A DNA stretch of 64,000 bases from Camillea tinctor (lineage: Eukaryota; Ascomycota; Sordariomycetes; Xylariales; Xylariaceae), in the NCBI GenBank assembly GCA_022578605.1, contig MU394145.1, positions 62,001 to 126,000 on the forward strand. Reading direction: 5' to 3'. The translations under genes were made by a program, and so were the position numbers. The notes under the pieces are model-generated. The model searched no databases. It was not told the DNA's origin and saw only the letters and a program-made list of their open reading frames with translations. Positions 11,237 to 22,606 of this stretch are shown piece by piece. The first letter of the stretch is position 1; the number at the start of each line of letters is the position of its first letter.

Positions 11237-12607
11237 TCCTAAAGAAAGCAGAGCAACACTGATTGGTGTGAACTGTGCGAAGAGAATCGAAGAATCAGAG
11301 AATCACAGCGATGTGAGAGAAAAGAGTGTAGGTAGTGATTCTTATAATTATAATTTCTCTTTCCCTGTAGTAATTGTCCTCCGGCTAACGTAAGGGAAGA
11401 TGAAAAGGGGCAGTTGGGAACACAAGTAGGCCGGGATGCATAATCACTGCATCACTGGATCAACTAATTGTGTGTTATAGAGCACGACCGACAGCGTGGC
11501 CAACCAGGAAGAAGAGAAGGGCGGTCTAGCAGGGAAATATTCCCTTGCTTACTACCCATCTACGAGCAGTGCGACACGACATCTAATAGATAGCTTGTTG
11601 GTTCATGTAGTTAGCAAACGTCCATACATCAGCGGGGTCGAAGAAGACTCCAGATAAAACGGCGAAGTTGACGAAGCAGCACAGTAATCGCATTTTTCTA
11701 GTCTTGGACCATACGATGTCTGATTCCACAAGCCCAACATTTACCCTTGGTTCTGAAATAGAGGTGCCGTGTAATGTGATGTCTTTGTCATGATAGCAGC
11801 TAGTATATAAGGGAGAGAGGGGGACGTAAATAGATGCTTAGTCCTTCCAAAGACTAAGGGGCCTAGAGGGCCCTTATATACAGAGAAAGGGGTATGGAGT
11901 AAGGGCGAACCCCCTAGTAGTGGCTGTTGCTATGACAATCTGTTTGTGTCCCCCCCCTCCCCCCTTCTGATGCCTTTTTATTACCCATGGGTCGGACTTA
12001 GCTAAATACCTAGGATAATTGATAGATGGTATATATACACTTATATGCGTCGACATCTCTAGCTTGGAGTGTCGCCACCCTTTCACCTACCAGTGAGCGA
12101 TAATAGCTAATAAGTAGAAGGCCATGTATATGTAAGAATAATAACACTAGAAATGGTAGTGTATGGGGTGCAGCCCATATATTAGTTGGTAATGTATGTG
12201 CGTAAAGGTCAGCGAGGGCTTCAATTAGGTTGTTGACCTGGGTAAATACAGCTGCGGGGCCTAGGAGGTTTTATTCTTTATCTCCATGTTGTTGTGGGGA
12301 TTAGGGCAGCTAGGAACCTATATGTAGATTGCGTTGTTTTACAAGTTGGCATGAAGTTCTTCCTTTTTACTCAGTTACACAGATCAATATATCTTCTTTA
12401 CGTTCATTTTATTTCCATTTTCTTCATAACTAAATAGTATGACGGTTAGGTGTCGTCGACTAGGAACCATAGTCCCTAGTCCCTTACATCCTCATACACT
12501 TGAGGGTAAGGGGTCTCCTCTATCCGCAGTTCACTATAATTCATCTCATAACTAATACATAATCTAGTGTTAGCCTATATGTAGGCTTTGACTAACTAGC
12601 TGAGGGC
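11237..12607. other. Intergenic region with dispersed repeat copy and hairpins
   Basis: 1.37 kb between the GMC start and the dioxygenase stop. It holds a copy of a dispersed repeat (12425-12520), a C-rich tract near 11950-11965, and a short hairpin (CTTAGTC at 11837-11843 pairing with GACTAAG at 11852-11858). A TATATAAGGG box lies near 11800. It probably contains decayed element sequence; no gene is seen. Confidence 0.45.
12425..12520 (+). repeat. Dispersed repeat, copy A
   Basis: Shares an extended block with two segments near 20.6 kb (+) and 21.1 kb (-): AAATAGTATGACGGTTAGG, then AGTCCCTAGTCCCTTACA, then CCTCATACA..GGGGTC. Differences between copies look mostly like C/T and G/A transitions, as expected for RIP-decayed repeats. 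Compared by eye only. Confidence 0.5.
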
Positions 12608-13688
12608 TCAGTCATTTCTTTTCAACGACATAGCCTTCTTTACCTCCCACTCCCAGGCCGTCAACTCGTCGTCTTCCCCACCTTCCCCGTCGTTTCCCTG
12701 ACCACCGATCATCCGCTTCATGCTGGCGTTGCGCTCCGGCCGTGCTAGAAGCGCCAGGCTGTAGCGATCAACGAACCTTTGCTGCCCTGGGGCGCAGTGT
12801 ACGCGGTGTACGTTACTGCGAAGGATTCCGCCCGTCCACTGCACCATGGCATCGCCAAGGTTGACAATCAAGTGGCCGGGTTGCGGCCGGACCCACCCCC
12901 ACGCATCCACATCGGACGGGCTCTTGCCAGGCGCTAGGACCTGTAAGCCACCCACGACGTTGGCCAGTAGCGTGATGGTGCCAAAATCGGTGTGGTGGAT
13001 CATGTTAGTTCGCGCAGGCTCTTCTTCCTGCGTAGCGAAGGCCTTGATAATCCGCACCACCGTCCCAGACGGTTTCGTTGGCTCCTGCAGGGAAGTAAAC
13101 GCATCATGCGGCAACGATAGCTGGGTGGCTAACGTAGAGTTGATCGTCGCCAGGATACTCTGACCGTGTTTCAGGAAGGATGTGAAGAGAGGGAAGTGGC
13201 TCTGTACCAGTGGCGGAATTGGCTGTGTGGTGTTGGTGCCCATAATGCTGTCTTGGCCAAGGTTGAACCACTCGAACCGGTCTGGCTCATTGGTCTCAAT
13301 TTTCGCCTGGCCACGCGGCTTGAATCTAAAAAGGGGGTGGGGTGAGAAAGGAGGATGAAAGAAACGAAAAAGGAACTAACGTCTTAACTTACCCCAGAAA
13401 GCTTTTCGGGATATCATGCAGATACTTTTCTTTAACGTCCTCTGGAAGGTTCAGAATATCCTTGCCTATACTAAGGAGCTGGTCAATCTCCGTCATGATT
13501 GTTTCCCCCAGTGCGTCCTGGCGGAGGTCGAGCAAGAAAAAGCCAAGCTCCCGACATGCGTCCAGCATCAGTCGAGCTGTAGCCTCGTCCCCGGAATGTA
13601 GGCCGGTCAACGAGACAGTGTGCATGGGAATTACTGGCACATTGTCAGGAAATGGAGGCACGGCGGTGAAGTGTTTATCAGAAGCCAT
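12608..13688 (-). CDS. Fe(II)/2-oxoglutarate-dependent dioxygenase (IPNS-like)
   Basis: Exons 13688-13393 and 13325-12608 sum to 1014 nt (337 aa). The N-terminal DIOX_N half ([17 protein letters not shown] ... [10 protein letters not shown]) is followed by the jelly-roll 2OG-FeII domain. Iron ligands are visible: His and Asp in [13 protein letters not shown], and the distal His in [10 protein letters not shown]. The 2OG carboxylate-binding pair is the Arg and Ser of DRYSLALL. It catalyses hydroxylation, desaturation or ring chemistry on an unknown substrate. Members of this class often tailor fungal metabolites. Divergent from the MCT-like transporter. The C-terminus has an acidic Gly/Asp-rich loop just before the end. 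Confidence 0.9.
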
Positions 13689-14382
13689 GGTATGTAGACA
13701 GCCGAATAGCTATGTATGTCTCAAGTAAATGTTTCGATGGTGAACTGGTCAAATTTCGAAAAGTTCGTAAGAAACTACTTTTTTTCAGGAGGGAGGGAGG
13801 ACGAGCCGTTACATACATAAGGCGCTGAAGTCACTAAATGTAACAGTAAGATACAGATCTTACTCCTGGCTTACACGGTAGATAGGTTGACCCCCTATGT
13901 ATGGTACTTTTCAAGGCGCAAAGCTTAAAATAACATACCTCGGGACTCGGATATAGCTAAACACCAACGAATAATCTTCAACAAGAATTTCCCTCGCGGA
14001 TTGTTACTCTAAAGAATCACCACCGTGCAGCCTCGCGTTGCACCAATTGGCCCCCTTACGTGTTATGGGACGACTAACGATAAAAACAATACAATAGGGG
14101 AAAGATACTGGGCGAATAGGCGGGGTAGTAGGTTCAGCCAACCTCGGCTGCGTGTCAAAGGCGTAGCAGTAGTGCTTTGGAACTCGGTGTCCTTACTTCA
14201 TTCACAGAGGTAATGGCCCAGTAGAATCCGGCATGATGGCCTTGAAGTATCCCTTGATAGAAATACTGGCAACTCAAATATAATCCCAGCACATCCCAGC
14301 CTAGCGAAGAGAAGAAAGAATATGACGACTTGACCTAGTATCTACTTCAGCAAGGCAAGAAGAACAGAAAGCAGTCCATACA
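13689..14382. promoter_or_regulatory. Divergent intergenic region, dioxygenase / MFS
   Basis: 694 bp containing both promoters. No ORF is supportable and no recognised operator was found. Confidence 0.45.
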
Positions 14383-15692
14383 ATGGAGAACGGGACGAAA
14401 CCAACAGAAGCTGCTCCTAAACGCCAAGGACCAAATGTTGTTCTTCAAACCCTCAGTACATTTATCATCTTCTTCAACGCTTGGTAGGTTATTTCACTTG
14501 TCTTACAATTGAAACCGCACAACTCTGCTAACCACTATTGTTCAGGGGACTGCTCCTCACCGCTGGCGTCTTTCAAACCTACTATGAGCAGGTCGCTCTC
14601 CGCGATGAATCGAGCTCCATCATTTCCTGGATTTCGACAACATGCGCCTTTCTCACTCTAGCGACCGGTGCAGTCACTGGCGCACTCTACGATCGGGGCT
14701 TCTATCGTGTCTTGTTGCTCTCCGGCACTTTGCTACAGGTCTTCGGTCTCATGATGATGAGTCTCTGCACCGAGTACTATCAGTTCTTCCTCTGTCAAGC
14801 AATTTGTGTCGGTGTTGGCGCTGGAATTTCCTTCACGCCCAGCGTAGCCGCTTTGGCTGCTTGCGTGACAGAGCCATCTGCTCGTGCCAAAGTTATGGGA
14901 CTCGTGGCGTGCGGGAGCAGTGTGGGCGGCATCGTTTACCCCATCATGTTCCGTTTTCTAGTCCCCGAGATAGGTTTCCCTTGGACCGTCCGCATCATCG
15001 GCTTTCTGGCCCTGGGGTTGGATTTGATTTCCTACTTGCCTCTCCTGAGCCACCAGAAACAGCCAGCGGGACGCCGCCCGTTTTTCGACCCTTCTACCCT
15101 GACCGATCTGCCTTTCATGCTTCTCTGCGTAGCTTCTATCTGTAGCGCCACGGCGTACTACATCCCGTTCATTTACCTCCCACTGGTGACAGCGGAAAGA
15201 ATACCATCTGTCGGCGCTGACTTCGGCTTTGACTTGCTCGCCATAGTCAATGGGTCTTCTGCATTTGGTCGGATTATGGGCGGCCTGGCTGCTGCTAAGT
15301 TTGGTCCCACCGAAACCATATGCGTCTGTCTGTGTTTCGGCTCTATTTTATTGTTTTGCTGGATCGCAGTTGGCACCATAGCTGGTACCATAGCCTGGTC
15401 GGTTTTCTGGGGAATAACATCTGGTGTTTTGGTTGCCTTGCCAGGCGCAATGGTCCCCCTCTTTTGCCCCTCTCTGGCTGTAGTCGGCACACGGTCTGGC
15501 ATGTATTGGACCTTTGTTGGTTTGGGCCTGCTGATAGGAAGCCCGATTGGGGGGGCCATTCATGATGGTAGGTCAACCGCAGATTCTACCCGGTGGCAGA
15601 TGCAAGTTTTCGCAGGGGTCTTCATGATTACGGCTGCATTACTGGTAGTATACCCTATTGTTCGTTTGCGGCGTAGGAATAGGGCTGTGTAG
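14383..15692 (+). CDS. MFS transporter, monocarboxylate (MCT)-like
   Basis: Exons 14383-14483 and 14546-15692 give 415 aa. The start MENGTKPTEAAPKRQGP lies in the first exon; the splice joins FFNAW to GLLLTAGVFQTYYE, the usual TM1 of fungal MCT-family proteins (the segment around GVFQTYY is typical). About 12 hydrophobic segments are visible, with a short cytoplasmic loop after TM6 (SHQKQPAGRRPFF). It likely moves an organic acid or the product of this locus across a membrane; the substrate cannot be read from sequence. The DUF1365 gene follows 210 bp downstream on the same strand. Confidence 0.88.
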
Positions 15693-15902
15693 GGGACTGG
15701 ATACACTGTTGGGTGGTCTTATGTACGCACTAGATAGATAGCCTTGCTTAGAATATGATAATCTCCTTGGTTTTTTTTTCTTTTTCGCGTATCAAGTACC
15801 AATTTATATCCCCTTCTCCCTTGTACCTTAATGATATATCAGCCTGACACCAACCTGAGAACGTTCACAGGTCATCAACCTCCCTTGCACTACTAGCCCA
15901 CA

Positions 15903-17658
15903 ATGGCCACTACAACGCCTTTCTATTATCTTTGCCCAACCTTATCACCCGTCCAGCTCCTAGCCACTTGTTTTTTCTTGTGTATAGCTATTAATATAGC
16001 TCTATCACGGAGAAGAAGTTATACCAAAATCCCCACTCAAAATTCCCCAGTTACACATCACGGAGTTTTACTAGACAAGCCGCAGATCATCAAATGCAAC
16101 ATTTCTCACTGTCGACTTCTCCCCAAGACGCACCAGTTTACCTATTCGTACCTATCTCTTGGAATCCCCGTGAAATCTTCAGGTTCCAGCTGGGAGTCAT
16201 ACCCAAGCACAACTAGATGGTGGTTGAGGTGCCTCCTCAATGTGCCAGCTGAAGCCCACCTGAATAGGGGCATATACGGGAAGACCCTTGCTGAGAATGT
16301 CGATGGCTACCTAAAGCAAAATGTATTCACTAACCCTATTGCGCTTCTCGGAAACTATAACTAATGAACTATAAACTGATTACAGGGCCTGGATTCATCA
16401 CAATATCCTTACGTATATTTAGTGACGTCTGCCACTTTCTTTGGTTATAGCTTCAACCCAGCGTCTTTTTGGTATCTCTATTCAGAGAATCGGCAATTGA
16501 TGCACGTCATCGCGGAAGTGAATAATACGTTTGGGGAACGGCGAATGTACATTTTTTCTAACACAGAAGAAGGCGGAAAACAGTTCAAACAGATTCGCGA
16601 CAAGGACTTTCACGTCTCACCTTTCAGTTCAAGGAAAGGGTCTTATGTGCTCTCTACTGCGGATCCTGCTAGTGGGAATATCGCTATAACTACTACACTA
16701 CGCTCGTCGAAATGTCATCCTAAATTGATAGCCCGATGGTGGTCTATTGCTCCGGCCATAGATCCGACAGCCCTCTCAACGCTTGATTGTCTATCGTTAC
16801 TAATAATGTGGGGGTGGACTGTTCTCCTTACATGTAAGGCTCTACACACAGCATTTCTCCTAGAACGAATTGAGTTGACAAAGTTGTATAGTCCCCAGGA
16901 TACTTATTCAGGCATTCCTACTTGCTCAGGTTCGCAAACTCCAAATTTGGTATCGTCCGGAGCCGAGGGAGTCGTCCGTGGCACGGCAAGCCACTAGAAG
17001 TGAAGCTTTCCTCGCCTCTATTCTCATTCGATACCTACGATTTCTTCTTGACTCAGCGCCCAGGAGGCTTTGCCTATCAGTAGGCCATGGAGGAATGAAC
17101 CAGGAGGAAGCGCTTTACATTCACACACCGCTAGATATGCGATTGGTGCATGACGATGGTCGCTCAGAATTACATCTAAGGATCACTACGCCTCAATTCT
17201 ACCGCCAGATGGTAACGTATGAGAGCATCGCCGGCTATCTCTCTTATACATTGCTCCATCCGTACAGTGAAAATCACACGGCGCGATCGGAACATGCGGA
17301 AAGTCTCATTGCTACGATACAGGAGCTTGAGGCTGTCAGCAGATACCGGAAAGCGACAGAAAGACATGTCAGATTCTGGGCGCCACTGCCGGGTATCTGC
17401 TGGGTCATCTACTCCCTTCTTCGATCCAAAAAGCCTTCCAGGGGTAGCTACCCAGACCCTGGCCTCCCTTCTGCGCGTGTAAGTTCAAAGGTTGCAGAGA
17501 TATCGGTTATTCCGCGAGAACATACGATAGAAAAAACTTACTTGCTGGACGACTTCGTACGCAACCATTGCAGTTGCCTGGTTCAGCTGCAATATATGGG
17601 CGCCTCCATTGGGTTGCAGTGTAGGGCTTGGTTCATGGCGGTGGTAGGGGGAGAGTAG
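15903..17658 (+). CDS. DUF1365 (COG3496) family protein
   Basis: Exons 15903-16322, 16386-16833 and 16892-17658 sum to exactly 1635 nt (544 aa). An N-terminal TM segment (LLATCFFLCIAINIAL) is followed by the DUF1365 start CNISHCRLLPKTHQFTYSYL, the block ATFFGYSFNPASFWYLYS, and HPKLIARWWSIAPAIDP. The frame change near 16.83 kb is an intron: splicing restores VLLTFPRILIQAFLL...IWYRPEP, the conserved family sequence. In bacteria this family is encoded beside a COG2907 flavoprotein and a cyclopropane-fatty-acyl-phospholipid synthase, and it is linked to fatty-acid modification; its biochemical role is unknown. It is the functional partner candidate of the FAD oxidoreductase at 3.9 kb. Confidence 0.88.
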
Positions 17659-18372
17659 CAGTTGGGGTCGGCTTATGCATATTAAAAAGACATTCCCGCC
17701 TATAGATCTGTTTTGGTACCAGGCAAAGATAGGGGGTGCAGTATTCATCAAGTCACAGGGATAGGGCGAAATCCAGATTGTCTAGCTACCCGCTTTTACT
17801 CTATGCAGTTGGACGGCCTAGGTATGTAGTGTTGGTGATACCTAAGTGATCCTTCCAAAGTTCTACATCCATGTATCGAAGCTGAAGTGTATAAAGCCAC
17901 AAGAAAGTACTTAACATAAGCAATGACCTAAAAACATTAGCGCACATTGATCCATGGATATGGTTGGTTGTAATATTGTGTAACTTATAGGACTCTTTAT
18001 ATAGTAAGTCAATAATAACCCAATGGCAGACCAGAAATACTTCGAGCCTTACATGCTCATTGAAACTTGCAACGCCCTTTGATTACTACCTACCCAGGTT
18101 ATGTAACCTAATCAGGTCATCATAACTATAACTGAATCAAGTTTCTGCAAGTAAGATCGGGTGTATCTTGTGTCTATAGACACTCCCTTCATCAAAGTCC
18201 TACCAGAATCCTTCGGAATTTACGTCTAACATCTTGTGTTGTGTGAATACGACGTGATTGAAAATTATTGTCTCAGTATTTATTATTGAAATTATTTTTC
18301 TTTCCGCATGATATTGCAGTTATACATGTATCACAGTCTGATATCGCAGACTGACCTACTAGATCACCGAGT
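17659..18372. other. Intergenic region upstream of MFS gene
   Basis: 714 bp, AT-rich, containing the promoter of the downstream ACS-type transporter. Nothing else is seen. Confidence 0.45.
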
Positions 18373-20233
18373 ATGGTTACAGCAGAGTGCAAGCCCCGAC
18401 TGGACGACCTGGTTGAGCAGCCCACCACTGACGGGGGCTCATCAGGAAGAGGAAAAGACGATCCAAGTCTGGCCTCCGAGAGTCCTGTAGACCACGAAGA
18501 AGTCTTCTCGCCTGATCAACAACGAGCGATCATCCACCGTGTGTACGTGTTCCACTTTGAGATACAACCTACAACTGGCACGCTTCTCTCCGCAGGCATC
18601 CCCCAGCCGTGATTCGACGGCTATTTGCAGAACTTGTCCACCGAGCATCTCTCGCTGTCAAATGCTTACCACTAGTGTAGTGACCGCCGTCTCGTCGTCG
18701 TCCTTGCTTGTCTCTACGTCATCTCCCTCGTAGACCGTGTCAATATCTCGACGGCTGCCATCGCTGGATTGAACGAAGACTTGGGGCTCCAAGTGGGATC
18801 CCGCTATTCTATAATCATACTCACATTCTTCGTAGCCTACACCGTCTTCCAGCCGCTTGGCACCGTTCTCACTAGGAAGATCGGGCCCAGATGGTTCCTA
18901 AGTTCGATCACCCTGGCCTGGGGTGTCGTCATGATAGGGACCGGCTTCGTTGACTCGTGGCAGAGCCTTGCGGGGCTACGTGTGTTGATTGGGTAAGTCT
19001 ATCATACCCGATTCCAAACACCAAACTTCTGAAAGGAGAAGTGCGGATCGTCGGGAGGACAATGACGGTAACCAATACCAAGACAAATTCGTACTCTTCT
19101 CTGTAGGCGAAGATGGTTCTGATTTCGATCACAGGGTTTTCGAGGCCGGTTATTTCCCCGGTGCCATTTACCTCATCAGTACTTGGTACACTCGTTTTGA
19201 AACACAGAAGCGATACACGGTATTTTACGGCATCGGCTGCGTAGCTGGTGCCCTTGGTGGGATACTTGCCTATGGTCTTTCGCAGATGGAGGGGCTGCGC
19301 GGTCTTCGCGGCTGGAGATGGATTTTTATAATCGAGGGCGTTGCCTCATGTGTCGGCGCTCTCCTCTCGTACTTCTTTCTCGTGGGGTTTCCAGAGGAGT
19401 CTCACCAGTCCTGGAGGTTTCTGAACCGCCAGGAGCGCGACTTCATTATCCGCCGGGTCAACCGCGACAGAGCGGACGCAGTAACTGAGCCATTCTCATT
19501 CTCTGCATTTTTGCAGCCGGCTTCTGACTTGAAGATTTGGGTTTTTGCCTTCATTTTCTTCTGTGTTACAACCGTGGGATATTCGATTAATTACTTCCTC
19601 CCAATCATCCTCCTCGGCATGGGTAAGTCTATATGTGTACTTCTTCCTAAATTTATCATACCCCTTTTCCCCAACACTGCTCCAAAGACCTAACCCGCCA
19701 ACTACTCCACAGATTTCACCGTTGCAGAGGCCCAATGTCTCATTGTTCCGCCATGGGTCTTTACTGGTTTATACATGTATGGACAGGCCTGGCTTGGCGA
19801 TAGGTTCCGTCTGCGAGGGCCCTTCATCGCTTTCAATGCGGTGCTCGCGCTCATTGGGCTCTCGATCATGGGATTTCACCCCCAGAACCCGGTTCGATAC
19901 TTCGGGGTATTCTTCGTCCTGGCCGGTGCCAGCGGAAATACCCCCCCGGTGCTAACCTACCAAGCCAATAACGTTCGCGGGCACTGGCAGCGAGCCTTCT
20001 GCAGCGCTACCCTGGTCGGCGCAGGCGGTATTGGCGGCATCGCCGGCGCGTTGGTCTTCCGGAGCCAGGATCAACCACATTATCTCCCCGGAATCTACGC
20101 GTCCATCGCGTGCAATGTGTGCATTCTTATTTGCGTTGCGGGGCTGTCTATATGGTTCCGGCACCGCAATGAGAAGGCAAGACAGGGACAGGTCGTGTTG
20201 GAAGGGCTTGAAAACTTCTTGTATACTTATTAG
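18373..20233 (+). CDS. MFS transporter, anion:cation symporter (ACS/Dal5-Tna1-like)
   Basis: Exons 18373-18542, 18681-18992, 19135-19622 and 19713-20233 sum to 1491 nt (496 aa). A hydrophilic N-terminus is followed by TM1 containing LYVISLVDRVNISTAAIAGL (the D-R-x-N motif of ACS carriers). The motif-A loop LTRKIGPRWFL follows, then GVFEAGYFPGAIYLISTWYTR in TM4 and GWRWIFIIEGVAS before TM6, all typical of the allantoate/nicotinate permease family. Twelve TM segments fit. The first-exon splice (GT|GTACGT) recreates HRVDRRLVVVL. It likely takes up an organic anion such as a vitamin, ureide or carboxylate. Membership of the left-hand cluster is uncertain. Confidence 0.9.
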
Positions 20234-20554
20234 GTCATGTAACAGCATACGATACTATGCATGCTACCACTAAAAAGGCTTCAATTTTCAGTTTTTTTTG
20301 CAATATAGCGATTATTATCTGACTATTTTTGTGGTAACCGTCAGATCTGGAAGCAGAAGTGCTATGTATATATATATATACATATATTTATGTACATTTA
20401 GGAACTCATGAGGCCCCTAGTTCCCTTACCTTCCAGAACATGTGTGGTTTACATCAATAATATTCTTCCCATTATTTTTCTCAAGAAGTTAGTTTCGACT
20501 TAAAAATGTTAATACATTCCCTAATTTATATGCCTATTGTTCATTTCTAAACTA

Positions 20555-20640
20555 CACGCCATGATGGTTGGGTGTTGTAGACTGGTGGCAGCGCTCAATC
20601 ACTCACAGCCTCATACAACTAAGGGTGGTTAGTGTTGCTT
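20555..20640 (+). repeat. Dispersed repeat, copy B (degenerate)
   Basis: Carries CCATGATGGTTGGGTGTTG and CTCACAGCCTCATACAACTA in the same order as copies A and C. The centre has diverged more than in the other two. Confidence 0.4.
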
Positions 20641-21024
20641 CATCCCTGGTATAATAATTTTTAGCTACCTAGCGTATGAGTTTATTCCAATTATCTTCAC
20701 AAAAAGGATGTAGTTATCGCTCGCTTTTGCCACAGAATTTAACTATGAATTGCACACAATCTTCCCCAAACAAGCCAAAGGCTTTCCCGAAGGTGCTGCC
20801 TTAAAAAGATAACAACTTGACCATCATGTAAAAAATCAACCGAAATCAATACAGACATCACTTGTTAGATATATCCGATGTCTACTGTCCAAGTGTGTGC
20901 ATCACGGTCAGGCTTTGCGGTACTTGTCACATTGTCGCCGATTACATAGAACCCCCTCCGCGAGGATCCCTTTCTCTGGCCATATCTGGCTCTGTTGCAT
21001 TAACTACTACTGAAATAAAGATAG

Positions 21025-21115
21025 GGAGGACCCCCTACCAATAGCTGTATGAGGCTGTGAGGGATTAGGGACCACAGTCCCTGATCTATCGCATTTAACC
21101 ATGATACTATTTATT
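21025..21115 (-). repeat. Dispersed repeat, copy C (inverted relative to A and B)
   Basis: On the minus strand it reads AAATAGTATCATGGTTAAA, then GTCCCTAATCCCTCACAGC, CTCATACAGC and GGGGGTCCTCCCTATC, collinear with copy A at 12.4 kb. Similarity seems to continue upstream (GATCAATATAT..CTTT). Confidence 0.45.
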
Positions 21116-21789
21116 TGTAAAGAAGTTATATAGAAAGAATCTTTAATAAAGAAATATATTGATCTATGCTGTATAGTAACGGTGACGTGCTATGCTAAAG
21201 GAAAAAGGAAACTATCGCAAACTTGTAAAGCAATGCAATCTATACATACCTAATTATGGTTCCTGGTTTCCCTAGTCCCTACAACACTGCCACCCTCTTC
21301 GAGATCTTGTCAATCACAAATATTAAGTACACCTTCAACCTATAACTGCTAATCCCGTGTCCCTATGGGGGAAATTTGGCAAAGCCATACCTACATGTAG
21401 TAAGCCAGCGCGTATTATTCTAGTGAGCGAGCACGCTACAACCTGGCTTGGGGACAATTAGTTCAGATATCAAGAAATAACTTCCCGATGGCCGACTGAT
21501 CATTGTCTACTAGTTGAGGTCTTTCGTGGGTTACCTCTTACCGTCTCATCTGGAACTAAAAAAATAATATCTACTATAACTCTCCTTTTTTTACTAGGTA
21601 AGTCGATCAGTTTAGGGAGGGGTTCCTGTAGCACATATTTAAAAGAAGTTTCCCCCTTGTGGTATAGCGATGCCACTTGACTTATTCACTTCAAACTTCC
21701 CAAATCGTTGATCTGGTATCAGTTTACGTGCACATTGTTAAAACCCTCGGATCGTGGTCTTTATCGAACTTCCACAGTGCGTCCTTTTC

Positions 21790-21959
21790 TGTTACGTCAG
21801 CAGATGACTTAGCAGGCTTAGCTATTAGTTTTCTTTCTTTTGGGTTTCATCATTATCTCTCTCTTTTTTACACATACATACACATACACACACACGCAGA
21901 TAGCATAATAAAGACTATTGTGCCCAGTGTTCCGTGTGTGGAGGGGGTTATTCTTTACA
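21790..21959 (+). repeat. 5' LTR of the TRIM element
   Basis: 170 bp, TG...CA ends, preceded by TSD TTTTC. It aligns without gaps to the 3' LTR; by eye about 26 positions differ, all C/T on this strand. Confidence 0.85.
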
Positions 21960-22436
21960 TGGTAGTATTTTTCATTTTTTTTGTTTGTTTTGGCAACGGA
22001 AACCTTTGGTCGGTTGCCTTCTTGGCTTTGGTTTCTCGTTGAGACCTTAAATTAACCTACAACTATACCTACAACTATAACTATAACTACAACTACTACA
22101 ACAACAAGAACAACAACATTAAAAGCATTTATCGCGATGGCGAAGAAGAAGAGAAAAAAAGAAACCTCATAGCGGCTAAGACTTAGCTCGAACTAATCTT
22201 TAATAAGCTTTTACAACTAACTAACAGCTGTTAACCTTTAATTAACATTCTTATTTATTACGGGCCTCATAGCTACCTTGAACTAGTGTTTTTACCTTTA
22301 TATAAGAGGAAGTACGCGTTGAAAGGAAGGGGACTAAGTAGGCGCCGAAACTGGAAAACGGATTGTGTTGACACTATGGAGAGGCAAGGCTATAGGGCAT
22401 CACGAGGACGTGATGGCTTCATTTTGGGGGAGGGGT

Positions 22437-22606
22437 TGTTACGTTAGCAGATGACTTAGCAGGCTTAGCTATTAGTTTTTCTTCTTTTGGGTTTTATTAT
22501 TATTTCTTTTTCTTTTATATACATACATACACATATACACACGCAGATAGCATAATAAAGACCATTGTGCTTAGTGTCCCGTGTGTGGAGGGGGTTATCC
22601 CCCACA
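22437..22606 (+). repeat. 3' LTR of the TRIM element
   Basis: 170 bp, TG...CA ends, preceded by the polypurine tract and followed by TSD TTTTC at 22607-22611. Confidence 0.85.

Larger units (their letters stand above)
20234..21789. other. AT-rich desert with decayed repeats
   Basis: No gene is seen. It contains two copies of a dispersed repeat in opposite orientation (about 20555-20640 and 21025-21115), a (TA)n tract at about 20365-20385, and ends at the TSD of the TRIM element. The sequence is strongly AT-rich, consistent with mutated mobile DNA. Confidence 0.5.
21790..22606 (+). mobile_element. TRIM: miniature LTR retrotransposon, complete with TSD
   Basis: 817-bp non-autonomous element. 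Two 170-bp direct terminal repeats start TGTTACG and end ACA (21790-21959 and 22437-22606). The 5-bp target-site duplication TTTTC flanks both ends (21785-21789 and 22607-22611). The internal 477 bp begins with TGGTAGTA immediately after the 5' LTR, where a primer-binding site starting TGG is expected. It ends with a purine-rich tract GGGGGAGGGG (22426-22435) next to the 3' LTR. The interior has no gag/pol coding capacity; it holds an ACAACTATA/ACAACAA-rich stretch. Orientation is set by the PBS and PPT. Mobilisation would require an autonomous LTR partner elsewhere. An apparent 121-aa frame crossing the 5' LTR is not a gene. Confidence 0.88.

Noticed and set aside
16834..16997. Apparent frameshift in the DUF1365 gene
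   Set aside because: An intron 16834-16891 (GTAAGG...TATAG) restores the conserved FPRILIQAF...WYRPEP sequence, so the gene is intact.
21677..22042. 121-aa plus-strand frame
   Set aside because: It crosses the TSD and 5' LTR of the TRIM element and has no protein-like features.
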